Shown here in pieces: positions 1 through 7,841 of a stretch of DNA of 42,720 nucleotides. The notes below the pieces were generated by a model. That model saw nothing but the letters and a program-made list of their open reading frames with translations, ran no database searches and was not told where the DNA came from. The stretch's first letter is position 1. Each line of letters begins with the position of its first letter. The DNA comes from Theionarchaea archaeon. Lineage in GTDB: Archaea; Methanobacteriota_B; Thermococci; Methanofastidiosales; SZ-28-30. The stretch is taken from NCBI GenBank assembly GCA_018992685.1, contig JACVGT010000005.1:1-42720 (forward strand), written 5' to 3'. A program made the position numbers and the translations under genes.

Positions 1-177
1 CGTCTTTTGCACAGCCATACACAGATCACGGAATGGTTGTTGGAGTGCAGGTCGGAGGAGACATACAATTCAGTTCAAGGTGGAATCCTTGCAGCCCTGG
101 TGACTGTGTTTCTCGTGGATCACCAAAAGTCCTCAGCTCGAGATAACTTTTTTAATCCATATTCTCACATGAGGTTC

Positions 178-708
178 ATGATTCTATCATTAGAAGGTAG
201 GACTCCTCACATAGATGAAACAGCCTTCATAGCGAAAAATGCAACAGTGGTGGGAGATGTGATCGTTGGAGCTCATTCCAGTATTTGGCCGGGAGCCGTT
301 TTGCGGGGTGATCTCTCTTCCATCACCATTGGAAAATATAGCAGTATACAGGATAACTGCGTTATTCATGTCGAAGGAACATTCGATCCGGAGGATGCTG
401 GAGTTCCAACAGTTATCGGCAACTACTGTACCATAGGACACGGAGCAGTACTCCATGGGTGTCGCATTCAGGATAGAGCTTTGGTGGGCGCCATGGCAGT
501 CATCTTCAATAATGCGACGGTAGGAGAAGGTTCTATCATAGGAATGGGGTCCGTGATTCCTGATGACAAGGAAATTGCAGCCCGAAAGGTCGTCGTGGGA
601 ATTCCTGGCCGGGCGGTACGAGATGTCACAGAGGAAGAATGGAAGAGATCAAAAGCTCATGCGCTCCTGTACGCTGAGCTTGCTGAGAAGTACCAGCGCA
701 TTCTCTGA
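178..708 (+). CDS. gamma-class carbonic anhydrase family protein
   Basis: Left-handed beta-helix (hexapeptide repeat) protein of the gamma-carbonic anhydrase/YrdA family, 176 residues, the usual length. The N-terminus (MILSLEGRTPHIDETAFI) is typical, followed by repeated I/V-G-x hexapeptides. The three expected metal ligands are visible: H64 (in CVIHVEG), H88 and H93 (in IGHGAVLHGC), with the 5-residue spacing of the last two seen in Cam-type enzymes. Likely role is reversible CO2 hydration or a related cytosolic acyl/CO2 function; many family members have low or no activity. The start at 178 is preferred to 169 or the much earlier in-frame ATG because a TATA-like element (CTTTTTTAAT, 147-156) lies about 27 nt upstream, consistent with a leaderless mRNA. 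Confidence 0.9.
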   Translation: MILSLEGRTPHIDETAFIAKNATVVGDVIVGAHSSIWPGAVLRGDLSSITIGKYSSIQDNCVIHVEGTFDPEDAGVPTVIGNYCTIGHGAVLHGCRIQDRALVGAMAVIFNNATVGEGSIIGMGSVIPDDKEIAARKVVVGIPGRAVRDVTEEEWKRSKAHALLYAELAEKYQRIL

Positions 709-994
709 TACCTCTGTTCCAGTCTGCTGAGCGACCTATCTACAGATGCTGCTGAAGGGAGAAGTCATTTCTTGAACTTCTTCTTTCCTTTATTATTCAG
801 AATGTCCGGAAACGATGGAATCTTGTGAGATTCGTGAAAACGATTATAAACCCTCCAACCTGATCACTTCCCTCGCAGAGAAATAAGAAGTGATCTTCCT
901 ATCATTGCAATATCGGCAAACGGTTTGGCGAGATCCGTCAAAAAAAAGATAGCGGATTTTGATAAGTTGTAGAATTTACGAATGGAGCGAAAGA
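709..994. other. intergenic region
   Basis: No convincing gene is seen in either strand. It ends in the promoter of the S-layer-domain gene at 1049. A T/C-rich patch near 770-795 may help terminate the carbonic anhydrase transcript. Confidence 0.5.
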
Positions 995-1042
995 TTTATA
1001 TAGGAGTTCGCACATTTCACAATTATAAGTTCACTTGAGGTG
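995..1042 (+). promoter_or_regulatory. TATA box and Shine-Dalgarno of the surface-protein gene
   Basis: TTTATATA at 995-1002 places the start of transcription near 1024. A GAGGTG Shine-Dalgarno lies at 1037-1042, six bases before the ATG at 1049. The in-frame GTG at 1040 overlaps this Shine-Dalgarno and is therefore unlikely to be the start. Confidence 0.7.
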
Positions 1043-1048
1043 AAACCT

Positions 1049-1777
1049 ATGAAGAGAGCAATCATTTTAGTCATGGTAGGTCTTGCACTGTCGCTGATTC
1101 CAGTCTATGCTGGAGTTCCCATAGTGCAGATACAAGCACCCAGGCAGGTTACCGCAGGAGATGAGATCACACTGAAGATCATGATCACCCACGAAGCAAA
1201 TGACAGTGACCATCACATAAATTATGTGTGGCTTTACCAGAATGACAGGATAGTCAAGGAATGGGTATGGACAGTGAGCGATTTCATCACGGAAGATCAG
1301 TTTACGCTGGAATACACCACTGTCCTGAACGAAGACACAGTATTCATTGCTAAGGCTCATTGTACCCTGCACGGAGACAAGAAGATCACGTTCAAAATTG
1401 AAGCAGCGCCCTACGTCGAGATACCCAAGGCGATCGTTGTGGCTAATGACATCGACTTCAGCAGAGCAAGTTCTCTGGTGGGGTTCCTGGAGGACAACGG
1501 ATTCGAGGTTATCAGGGTCACAGCCTCGAATTTTGAAGAATATAAGTCGGAAGAGCTCATAATTATCCTGGGAGGTGCCGATGCTCTTGACGGAATCGGA
1601 GCGATTGTGAGATCTGTCCTTGACGAGAGAGAACAGGAACTAACACGGCTAGGAATACGTTACTTCACTGAAATTGATGTGTGGGCTCCCAATCAGAGAG
1701 TTTTCATCTTTTCCGGAAGGGACAGAGATGAAACCAGGGAAGCACATACACAGCACAGAGGCAAGATCTTAGAATAA
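1049..1777 (+). CDS. exported S-layer-domain protein
   Basis: The product has a signal peptide (MKRAIIL followed by a hydrophobic stretch ending near VYA), an Ig-like beta domain (about residues 25-125), then a domain starting near IVVANDIDF and containing LIIILGGADALDG. It ends with VFIFSGRDRDETREA, which closely resembles the C-terminus of MJ-type archaeal S-layer proteins and of the partial gene at the right end of this window (IIAGADRDATREAA). It has no visible C-terminal membrane anchor, and at 242 residues it is much shorter than a structural S-layer protein, so it may be an accessory envelope protein. The ATG at 1049 is chosen over the GTG at 1040 because of the Shine-Dalgarno position. 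Exact function unknown. Confidence 0.75.
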   Translation: MKRAIILVMVGLALSLIPVYAGVPIVQIQAPRQVTAGDEITLKIMITHEANDSDHHINYVWLYQNDRIVKEWVWTVSDFITEDQFTLEYTTVLNEDTVFIAKAHCTLHGDKKITFKIEAAPYVEIPKAIVVANDIDFSRASSLVGFLEDNGFEVIRVTASNFEEYKSEELIIILGGADALDGIGAIVRSVLDEREQELTRLGIRYFTEIDVWAPNQRVFIFSGRDRDETREAHTQHRGKILE

Positions 1778-1976
1778 GTTTTCATTTTTTTCATTTTTTG
1801 ATATTTCTTTATTCTTCTCGTGTTCTTTTTTGCAGACTGGGGTCAAATAGAAATTCCAGTCAAAGAGTCTCTCAGTTATCAGGTACAGAAGCAGTACCTG
1901 GCACAGGACCCATGCTGGTTGTGATATTCCTAAAATGTGTACAGTACTTCCTTCTATTTAGAACAGCTGTTCAGTT

Positions 1977-2007
1977 GAAACCTTTATATAGAACCTATAT
2001 ATGTAGA
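1977..2007 (+). promoter_or_regulatory. promoter of the PadR-ABC operon
   Basis: GAAACCTTTATATAG at 1977-1991 is a strong BRE/TATA block; transcription should begin near 2013, five bases before the ATG. The same 15-base block occurs at the RND exporter promoter (11197-11211), and both regions also carry ATATGTAGA (here 1999-2007). The A/T-rich repeats around 1996-2020 could be an autoregulatory site of the PadR protein; that part is inference. Confidence 0.6.
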
Positions 2008-2017
2008 CTTGATATAT

Positions 2018-2317
2018 ATGTTGTCATTCCACGAGAACCTCATATTGATGATGCTGGCCCCCCGAGAGATGTACGGGTATGAAATAATGAAAAGTCTGGG
2101 GGAACTCACCACAGGCATTTATGAGCCTAAATCAGGTACCTTGTACCCAGCATTGAAACGACTGGAAAAGAAAGGGTTCATCTCCAGTGAAATTAAGGAC
2201 GTAGAAGGCAACAGAATCAAATATTATAGGATCACGGAAAAAGGAAAAGGAAGGCTGGAGCGATTATGGACCATGATTTCCAGGATTGAGGATTTCAGAT
2301 CAAAGATAAAAGTTTAG
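2018..2317 (+). CDS. PadR-family transcriptional regulator
   Basis: Winged-helix regulator of 99 residues, the size of a short PadR protein. Typical elements in order: ILMMLAPREMYGYEIMKSL, then SGTLYPALKRLEKKGFI (recognition helix region) and the wing with IKYYRITEKGKGRLE. PadR proteins usually repress transporter or stress genes and are released by small hydrophobic ligands. The ATG at 2018 is preferred to an upstream TTG at 2009 because the TATA box lies about 30 nt ahead. It is the first gene of an apparent operon with a CARDB-like surface protein and a MacB-like ABC exporter, so it likely controls that operon; the RND exporter at 11301 is a possible second target. Confidence 0.88.
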   Translation: MLSFHENLILMMLAPREMYGYEIMKSLGELTTGIYEPKSGTLYPALKRLEKKGFISSEIKDVEGNRIKYYRITEKGKGRLERLWTMISRIEDFRSKIKV

Positions 2318-2325
2318 GTGCTAAC

Positions 2326-3618
2326 ATGAAGAAAGTTTTCGCACTTTGGGTGACCTTCGTCTTTCTGACAAGTTTCGTTTCTGCCGAATCACCCTTCAAG
2401 ATAATAGCCACGGTGCCTCCTTTTGTGAGACCTGGCGATGAGAATGTCACAATCCAAGTAACGGTAACGCTGGAGAGTGGGGAATATGATGATGTCGAGG
2501 TGGAGCTGATTCTGCCCAGATTCTTCTCTGCGTCCAAACAGGGCTCAGATACCTTTCACCTGGGTGATATGAGTACCACTGACATCTTGAAGCCCCCCAT
2601 TGGGGCTTGTGTGTTCCAGGTTGATGTTTCTCCTGATGCAGTGTATGGAGATTATGTCGTCCAAACCTATATCAGGACCAAGAGCGGCTCGTTTCTGGAT
2701 AGTTTCACCATTCATGTGGTGGGACAAACTCTCATTGAAATAACTCAGGTGGTTTCATCTGAGGAACCTGTGGAACCTGGCCACGATTTTCAGATAGACA
2801 TTACTGTGAAGAATGTGGGTTCCAACGCGGTAAAGTGGATAAAGGTCATACTGGTTCCCAATCCGGGAATTCAGGGGGACATGTCCGTTCAATCGGCAAG
2901 TCAGCTCTCTCAGATGACCACGTCACAGGAAACCACGGTGATCATCCCCATTTCTTCTGACCTGGAACGGGTATTCAAGGAGATATTGCCTGGAAGGAGT
3001 GTGACAGCCTCCTATGCTCTCTCGGTGGGAGCTGATGCAGAATCCAGAAATTATGCTATGACAGTCTCTCTGGTCTATCAGGATGAGACAGGGATGGTAA
3101 GTACAGAGACTCGCACCATTGGCATAAAAATCCAGGGAAAACCCCGCCTGGAACTCCAGGGAATCGAGGTGGATCCCCCAGTCCCGTACCAGGGAGAAGA
3201 AGCTGTCATTTCAATTACTCTGGAAAACAATGGGACTGGAGATGCCAGATCGGTCAGAGTTGACCTCAACTCCGTGCTCGGAAAATATACCAGCTTCATT
3301 GGCACGATGAAGAGGAATGAGAATAATGCCGCCGTCTTCAAGATATTGATTCCAGAGGACCAGGAGAAATTCCCTGAAAACATCATGAACAATCTACTGA
3401 ACAGAACCCAGACACATACCTACGATCTAACCATACAGGTGTACTACGAAGACGCAGACGGGAATCCAAAGGGATTTGCTGAAGGCTGGGACTTGATGAC
3501 ACGAGCAAAATACGAGAAGACCATTTTCTATGTCCTGGGAGGAGCAGTGCTTCTACTCATTATCGCGGTGTGGAGATTGCAGAGCAGACGGCAGCTGAAA
3601 GCGCTTGAAGAGGAGTAG
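2326..3618 (+). CDS. membrane-anchored CARDB-like surface protein of an ABC exporter
   Basis: Protein of 430 residues with an N-terminal signal peptide (MKKVFALWVTFVFLTSFVSA), several extracellular beta-sandwich repeats with NVGSNAVKWIKV and NNGTGDARSVRV motifs (CARDB/NEW1-like domains, COG1361 type), and one C-terminal transmembrane helix (FYVLGGAVLLLIIAVW) followed by a short basic cytoplasmic tail. It begins 8 nt after the padR stop with AGGTG as Shine-Dalgarno, and the permease follows 29 nt later. In archaea such proteins are found next to MacB/LolCDE-type transporters, where they may act as the extracytoplasmic partner that replaces a periplasmic adaptor. The substrate is not evident. 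Confidence 0.75.
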   Translation: MKKVFALWVTFVFLTSFVSAESPFKIIATVPPFVRPGDENVTIQVTVTLESGEYDDVEVELILPRFFSASKQGSDTFHLGDMSTTDILKPPIGACVFQVDVSPDAVYGDYVVQTYIRTKSGSFLDSFTIHVVGQTLIEITQVVSSEEPVEPGHDFQIDITVKNVGSNAVKWIKVILVPNPGIQGDMSVQSASQLSQMTTSQETTVIIPISSDLERVFKEILPGRSVTASYALSVGADAESRNYAMTVSLVYQDETGMVSTETRTIGIKIQGKPRLELQGIEVDPPVPYQGEEAVISITLENNGTGDARSVRVDLNSVLGKYTSFIGTMKRNENNAAVFKILIPEDQEKFPENIMNNLLNRTQTHTYDLTIQVYYEDADGNPKGFAEGWDLMTRAKYEKTIFYVLGGAVLLLIIAVWRLQSRRQLKALEEE

Positions 3619-3647
3619 ACCAGCAACAAAATCAAGAAAGGGATACT

Positions 3648-4769
3648 ATGGATATGCTGGAGATTGTGGTTAATAATGTCATGAGACGGAAAGCGCGAAC
3701 CATCTTGACACTGTTGGGGATTTCCCTCGGGGTGGCTGCAATTGTCACCCTGGTTTCACTGTCTGTGGGACTCAAATCCAACGCGATGGACATTATGGGA
3801 AAGGTGGCAGGAGACATTACTGTCATGGAAGAAGGTCAGATGTTCACCATGAGCAACCTTACTGAAGATGTTATGGGTCAGATTCAAAATATCAGCGGGG
3901 TTCAGATGGTGGCTCCCACTGTGATGCTTATGGACATGAGCAGAGGGTTCAATACTGTAGGAACAGATGCCAGGGGTGTGGACCCGGGCCTTGAAGAACG
4001 CTTTTCCTCCAGTTCCTGGGATATCATAGAGGGTCGTCCAATACGGAGTTCTGACTCATCCAATACCATGGCAGGCGTCGTTCTGGCAGATCAGCTTGAT
4101 CTCAGAGTGGGTGAGACGATAGAATACATGGGGGAGGAATTCAGAGTTGTGGGCATTATCTCCTTTGGGAATACCCTCCTGGATCAGGCGTATTACATCA
4201 ATATTGACACTGCACGGAGAATTGCGAACAGGCCTTCAGACTACATCAACATGATAAGAGTCAAAGTGTCAACCCCAGGAACAGAAGAAGAGGTTGCCAA
4301 GAGAATTAATTTGACTGTTCCGGGTGTGGAAGCCCGATCGTCAGAAGTAATGTCTGAACAGGTTGGGGATTTCTTGGATATTATTGGAAAAGTCACCTGG
4401 GCCATTTCTGCTCTGGCTGCCATTGTGGGCGGGGTGGGGATTGCCAACACAATGTTGATGTCTGTTATCGAGAGAACCAAAGAGATCGGACTGTTGAAAG
4501 CAGTGGGCTGGTCCAATGCCGATGTTATGAAAACGGTCCTTTTAGAAGGACTGATTCTTGGGTTCCTTGGCGGAATTATTGGAGTGGGGCTGGGATATGG
4601 GGCCCTAGTGGTGGTGAGGAATGAGGTTCCTGGATTTGCAGGTGAGATTACTGTCCTCCTGATTGCTGAAGCTATGATTTTTGCCATATCTCTGGGTGTC
4701 GTTGGCGGTCTCTACCCCGCTTACAGAGCAGCGAATCTGAATCCAGTGGTTGCACTCAAGACGGAGTGA
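3648..4769 (+). CDS. MacB/FtsX-type ABC transporter permease
   Basis: Permease of 373 residues with the classic MacB/LolC layout: a first transmembrane helix after RRKARTILTLLGISLGVAA, a large extracytoplasmic MacB_PCD domain (about residues 45-235), then three C-terminal helices containing the FtsX motif ERTKEIGLLKAVGWSNADV and ending in LYPAYRAANLNPVVALKTE. Such permeases act as mechanotransmitters that move lipids, peptides or drugs from the outer face of the membrane, rather than carrying substrate through a pore. The gene lies between its probable surface partner and its ATPase, which starts four nucleotides after the stop. Confidence 0.92.
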   Translation: MDMLEIVVNNVMRRKARTILTLLGISLGVAAIVTLVSLSVGLKSNAMDIMGKVAGDITVMEEGQMFTMSNLTEDVMGQIQNISGVQMVAPTVMLMDMSRGFNTVGTDARGVDPGLEERFSSSSWDIIEGRPIRSSDSSNTMAGVVLADQLDLRVGETIEYMGEEFRVVGIISFGNTLLDQAYYINIDTARRIANRPSDYINMIRVKVSTPGTEEEVAKRINLTVPGVEARSSEVMSEQVGDFLDIIGKVTWAISALAAIVGGVGIANTMLMSVIERTKEIGLLKAVGWSNADVMKTVLLEGLILGFLGGIIGVGLGYGALVVVRNEVPGFAGEITVLLIAEAMIFAISLGVVGGLYPAYRAANLNPVVALKTE

Positions 4770-4773
4770 TTCC

Positions 4774-5439
4774 ATGATCGAGGCAATTAACCTGAAGAAA
4801 TACTATAAGATGGGGCCCGTTGTGGTGAAAGCCCTCAATGGGGTCAACATGAGAGTGGAGAATGGCGAATTCGTATCTATCATGGGGCCATCAGGGTCTG
4901 GGAAATCAACATTATTGAATTTGCTGGGAGCTCTGGATAAGCCTTCTTCAGGCACGGTCTTCTTTGATGGGATTGACCTATCACGTGTGGATGAAGCAGT
5001 ACTGTACAGGTTGAGGAGGAAGAAGGTCGGGTTTGTGTTTCAGTCCTTCAATTTGATCCCTACCCTGAGTGCGATTGAGAATGTTCTGATTCCATTAGTT
5101 CCCACAGGCACTCCAAAGATGAGGGGATACAGAAAAGCCAAGGAACTGCTTGAGACTGTGGGGCTGGAAAAGAGAATGCTGCACAAACCTTCAGAGATGT
5201 CAGGAGGAGAGCAACAACGGGTTGCTATGGCCAGAGCACTGGTTAATGATCCGTCCATAATTCTGGCTGATGAACCCACAGGGAATGTCGATTCGCGGAC
5301 GGGCAAAGAGATCATGAGCCTGCTCAGTGATTTGAACCAGCGTATGGGGACAACCTTGATTGTGGTGACACATGATCCTGAAATTGGGAAGGCAACTCAG
5401 AGGACCATCCAGTTGAAAGATGGGAAGATCGTGGATTGA
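4774..5439 (+). CDS. ABC transporter ATP-binding protein (MacB/LolD type)
   Basis: ATPase of 221 residues with Walker A GPSGSGKST, Q-loop FVFQSFNLIPTLSA, signature MSGGEQQRVAMARAL, Walker B IILADEPTGNVDS and switch histidine in VVTHDPEIG. The ENVLIPL and PTGNVDSRTG elements are characteristic of the LolD/MacB branch. The ATG at 4774 is preferred to an upstream in-frame TTG at 4750 that would overlap the permease; GGAGTGA just before it can serve as Shine-Dalgarno. It completes the exporter with the permease at 3648, and its stop abuts that of the convergent trm5 gene with no gap. Confidence 0.95.
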   Translation: MIEAINLKKYYKMGPVVVKALNGVNMRVENGEFVSIMGPSGSGKSTLLNLLGALDKPSSGTVFFDGIDLSRVDEAVLYRLRRKKVGFVFQSFNLIPTLSAIENVLIPLVPTGTPKMRGYRKAKELLETVGLEKRMLHKPSEMSGGEQQRVAMARALVNDPSIILADEPTGNVDSRTGKEIMSLLSDLNQRMGTTLIVVTHDPEIGKATQRTIQLKDGKIVD

Positions 5440-6396
5440 CTAGGCTGTGGACAGATCAATTCGGTACATGTCCATATCTGGAGCATATGACTTTACTGTC
5501 GTCAGATTCATGATGTGTACATTCTGTCCTAAATTCTGGCTGAGCGAATGTATTCTCTGACATTCTTTTTCAATATCTGATGTAATACAGTAGTAATGGA
5601 TGATTCTTCCGTGAGAGAGGGCTTTTGGCAGGAATTCAAAAGCATTTTGGGGCAGATTCATGATGACTCGATCTGCACATTCAAGGTGGGTTATCTCTTC
5701 TCCAGCATCACCCAGAATAGGGATTATTCTGTTTGCCTTGTTTAAGACAATATTGTCTTTTAGAAGCTCGATGGCCCTGGCATTGATGTCAATTGCATAT
5801 ATTATTTTGGGTTGCGAATGCTTGGCAATCATGATAGAAAAAGGACCAACTCCGCAGAACATGTCAATGACCACCTCTCCTGGGCTGACCTTCTGGGCAA
5901 TTCTCCGCCTTTCTGTGGACAAGCGTGGATTGAAGTAGACGTGTTCAATATCCACCTTGAATAGAATTCCGTATTCCTTGTGGATTGTCACGGTTTTTTC
6001 TTCCCCCAGAAGATGTTCAAAGGTCCGCGTACGCAGAGGCCCTGAGATTCTGGAGGTCTTTCCCACAACGGTGTGAACTGAGCTGCGGCTCAACAAGATT
6101 GAAGCAATCTCCATCTTTTTGTCTTCCAGCTCTTCTGGTATGTCTACGACAGCAATGTCCCCGATAATGTCAAAGCTCTTCAACCCAAATCGACCGAGGG
6201 ATTCAGGAGCGGATGGACTCTCTTGAAAATCCATCTCCACCATGTCGTATCCAGGAACTTCTCTTTTCACTGGAAAGTATAAGAATCCCTCATCTCTCTC
6301 AATCTTGTAGCCTTTTACAAGGATGTTTTCTTCCACGAGGGACTTTCGAATTGATTCACCTTCACGCTTGGGCACTTTAAGTCCTCTCATTGGCAT
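5440..6396 (-). CDS. trm5: tRNA (guanine37-N1)-methyltransferase Trm5
   Basis: SAM-dependent enzyme that methylates N1 of G37 in tRNA, protecting the reading frame. The product has the archaeal Trm5 layout: N-terminal D1-like domain (LKVPKREGESIRKSL), D2 domain with FDIIGDIAVVDIP, and a catalytic Rossmann domain with NPRLSTERRRIA, the SAM-binding MFCGVGPFSI, AIDINARAIELLK and the catalytic NLPQNAFEFL. The C-terminus VKSYAPDMDMYRIDL is also typical. The start at 6396 (MPMRGLKVPK) matches known Trm5 N-termini better than the ATG at 6444; 6390 is a close alternative, about 25 nt from a TATA-like TTATTAAAG, and would make the transcript leaderless. Confidence 0.93.
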   Translation of the reverse strand: MPMRGLKVPKREGESIRKSLVEENILVKGYKIERDEGFLYFPVKREVPGYDMVEMDFQESPSAPESLGRFGLKSFDIIGDIAVVDIPEELEDKKMEIASILLSRSSVHTVVGKTSRISGPLRTRTFEHLLGEEKTVTIHKEYGILFKVDIEHVYFNPRLSTERRRIAQKVSPGEVVIDMFCGVGPFSIMIAKHSQPKIIYAIDINARAIELLKDNIVLNKANRIIPILGDAGEEITHLECADRVIMNLPQNAFEFLPKALSHGRIIHYYCITSDIEKECQRIHSLSQNLGQNVHIMNLTTVKSYAPDMDMYRIDLSTA

Positions 6397-6729
6397 GCTG
6401 TAGCATCCGGGCTTTAATAAGGTTCCTCTCCTCGCCAAGTTCAAAGCCCCTTTTCTCAGGCTCTCCTTTCAGGCAAGAATCAGGCTCCCTTTTGATCACC
6501 TGCATCCCTTTGGAGAACAATCCACAGAGTGAGGGAGACCACGTCGCCGATGCCAACCTTCTCAGGGACTTCTTCTATTTGAGGGAAATGCGTCAACAAG
6601 AACTCAACGAATGGTGCTAGCTGTGTTGTTCCAAATAGTGTTGGCAGCTCATACCCACCTAACAAGACAGATCAGTGATTCTTTTTGCGTCATCATTAGA
6701 TTCTTATTTGGTGCTTTCCTCATGAGCTC
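6397..6729. other. divergent intergenic region
   Basis: It holds the promoter of trm5 (TATA-like TTATTAAAG near 6411-6419 on the minus strand) and of the HAD-like gene (TTCTTATTT near 6700, about 27 nt before its ATG). A 61-codon minus-strand reading frame (6480-6665) has only a TTG start and no recognisable product, so I do not call it. Confidence 0.5.
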
Positions 6730-7695
6730 ATGAAAGCCATACTCGTTCTTCTTGAAGGCACCATATGTGACACACGTCCCAGGCATCATCTTGGCATTGG
6801 AACACCTGAGTTCTACCAGCGTGAGGAGATGCTGAAAGATCCTGCAGTGCCTGGAAGTGTTCAGTGTTTACAGGAGCTCTCGCAGTCCTATGCCATGGTC
6901 TATTTAGGAGCAAGGCCGGCGTCCACCCTTCAGTATACCGAAGAATGGTTGAAGAACATGGGATTCCCGGAAGGACCTGTCTATCTAGGTGAAACTCATG
7001 AAGAAAGACGAATTCTGGTACGAGATTTGAAAGAGAAGTTCACGTTCATTGCTGGCATTGGTGATCGATGGGACGATAACGAGTACCACACAGAGATTGG
7101 ATGCCTGAGTATTATCCTGGAAGAATTTAGGGGAAACTGGGCAGCAGTTCCAGAACGCATTACCACCTATGAACGTAATGAGAGGATCAAGAACAATGAG
7201 ATTCACCTCAAGGGAAAAGTTGAAGGCCTTTCCAGGACACTTCCTCTTCTTCACTCCAAGTATGGGGATGAGATGTGGGAGACGTACTTTGACGGGATTT
7301 TTGAGATGTTTGAGAATTCTCGAGAAACACGAAGGAAAGAAGATCTGGAATCTCTGGCAGAAAACGGATTCAATCCCGCTGATTTAAGAGACGTTGCCAA
7401 ATGGTATGACAAGCTCAACAAAGACTGGAGAAGTAATCCCATTTATGGTCTGCAGGAACCAGAAATAGAAGCTACCGAGTCCCGCTGCACAATAAGAGTG
7501 AGCCGTTGCAGGCATGCTGAACTCTGGAAAGAGTGTGGGCACCCTGAGATTGGGTACCAGATCCACTGTCGTCCTGACAGGACATGGTTGGACCGCCCTG
7601 CATGGAATCCAAAGGTACGGTTTGAACAGCCAAAGACCTTGATGCAGGGTGATGATTCCTGTTTGTTCATTCTATATCTCCCAGAGGAGGAATAG
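6730..7695 (+). CDS. HAD-like domain fused to ATC-hydrolase-like domain
   Basis: Two-part protein of 321 residues. The N-terminal 145 residues look like a HAD fold: MKAILVLLEGTICD at the site of motif I, YLGARPAS at motif II, a lysine near LKEKF and GDRWDDNEYH at motif IV. Motif I normally reads DxDGT; here it is LLEGT, so the nucleophilic Asp is missing and phosphatase activity is doubtful. The C-terminal 170 residues end in RCRHAELWKECG, HCRPDRTW and TLMQGDDSCLFILY, which resembles the L-2-amino-thiazoline-4-carboxylic acid hydrolase family (cysteine-rich, with a GDDxCxF motif). I do not know this pairing from characterised proteins. A TATA-like element 27 nt upstream suggests leaderless transcription. 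Function unknown. Confidence 0.65.
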   Translation: MKAILVLLEGTICDTRPRHHLGIGTPEFYQREEMLKDPAVPGSVQCLQELSQSYAMVYLGARPASTLQYTEEWLKNMGFPEGPVYLGETHEERRILVRDLKEKFTFIAGIGDRWDDNEYHTEIGCLSIILEEFRGNWAAVPERITTYERNERIKNNEIHLKGKVEGLSRTLPLLHSKYGDEMWETYFDGIFEMFENSRETRRKEDLESLAENGFNPADLRDVAKWYDKLNKDWRSNPIYGLQEPEIEATESRCTIRVSRCRHAELWKECGHPEIGYQIHCRPDRTWLDRPAWNPKVRFEQPKTLMQGDDSCLFILYLPEEE

Positions 7696-7841
7696 GATAT
7701 CCTCGATGGAATTTCCAGGATTCTACCTGTACGGGAGTCACGCACTTGATACAGCTCTGAACGTGATCTGAAAGGGTTCTCTTACTTCCAGATGAGAATT
7801 CTATCTGAATACAGTCTGTGGTCTCGTGATGTGAGGTGTGT

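Noticed and set aside
1798..2082. 94-codon ORF before the PadR gene
   Set aside because: Covers the padR promoter and start in another frame, and its translation shows no recognisable family pattern.
6480..6665. 61-codon minus-strand ORF between trm5 and the HAD-like gene
   Set aside because: Only a TTG start, no recognisable family, and it lies in a divergent promoter region.
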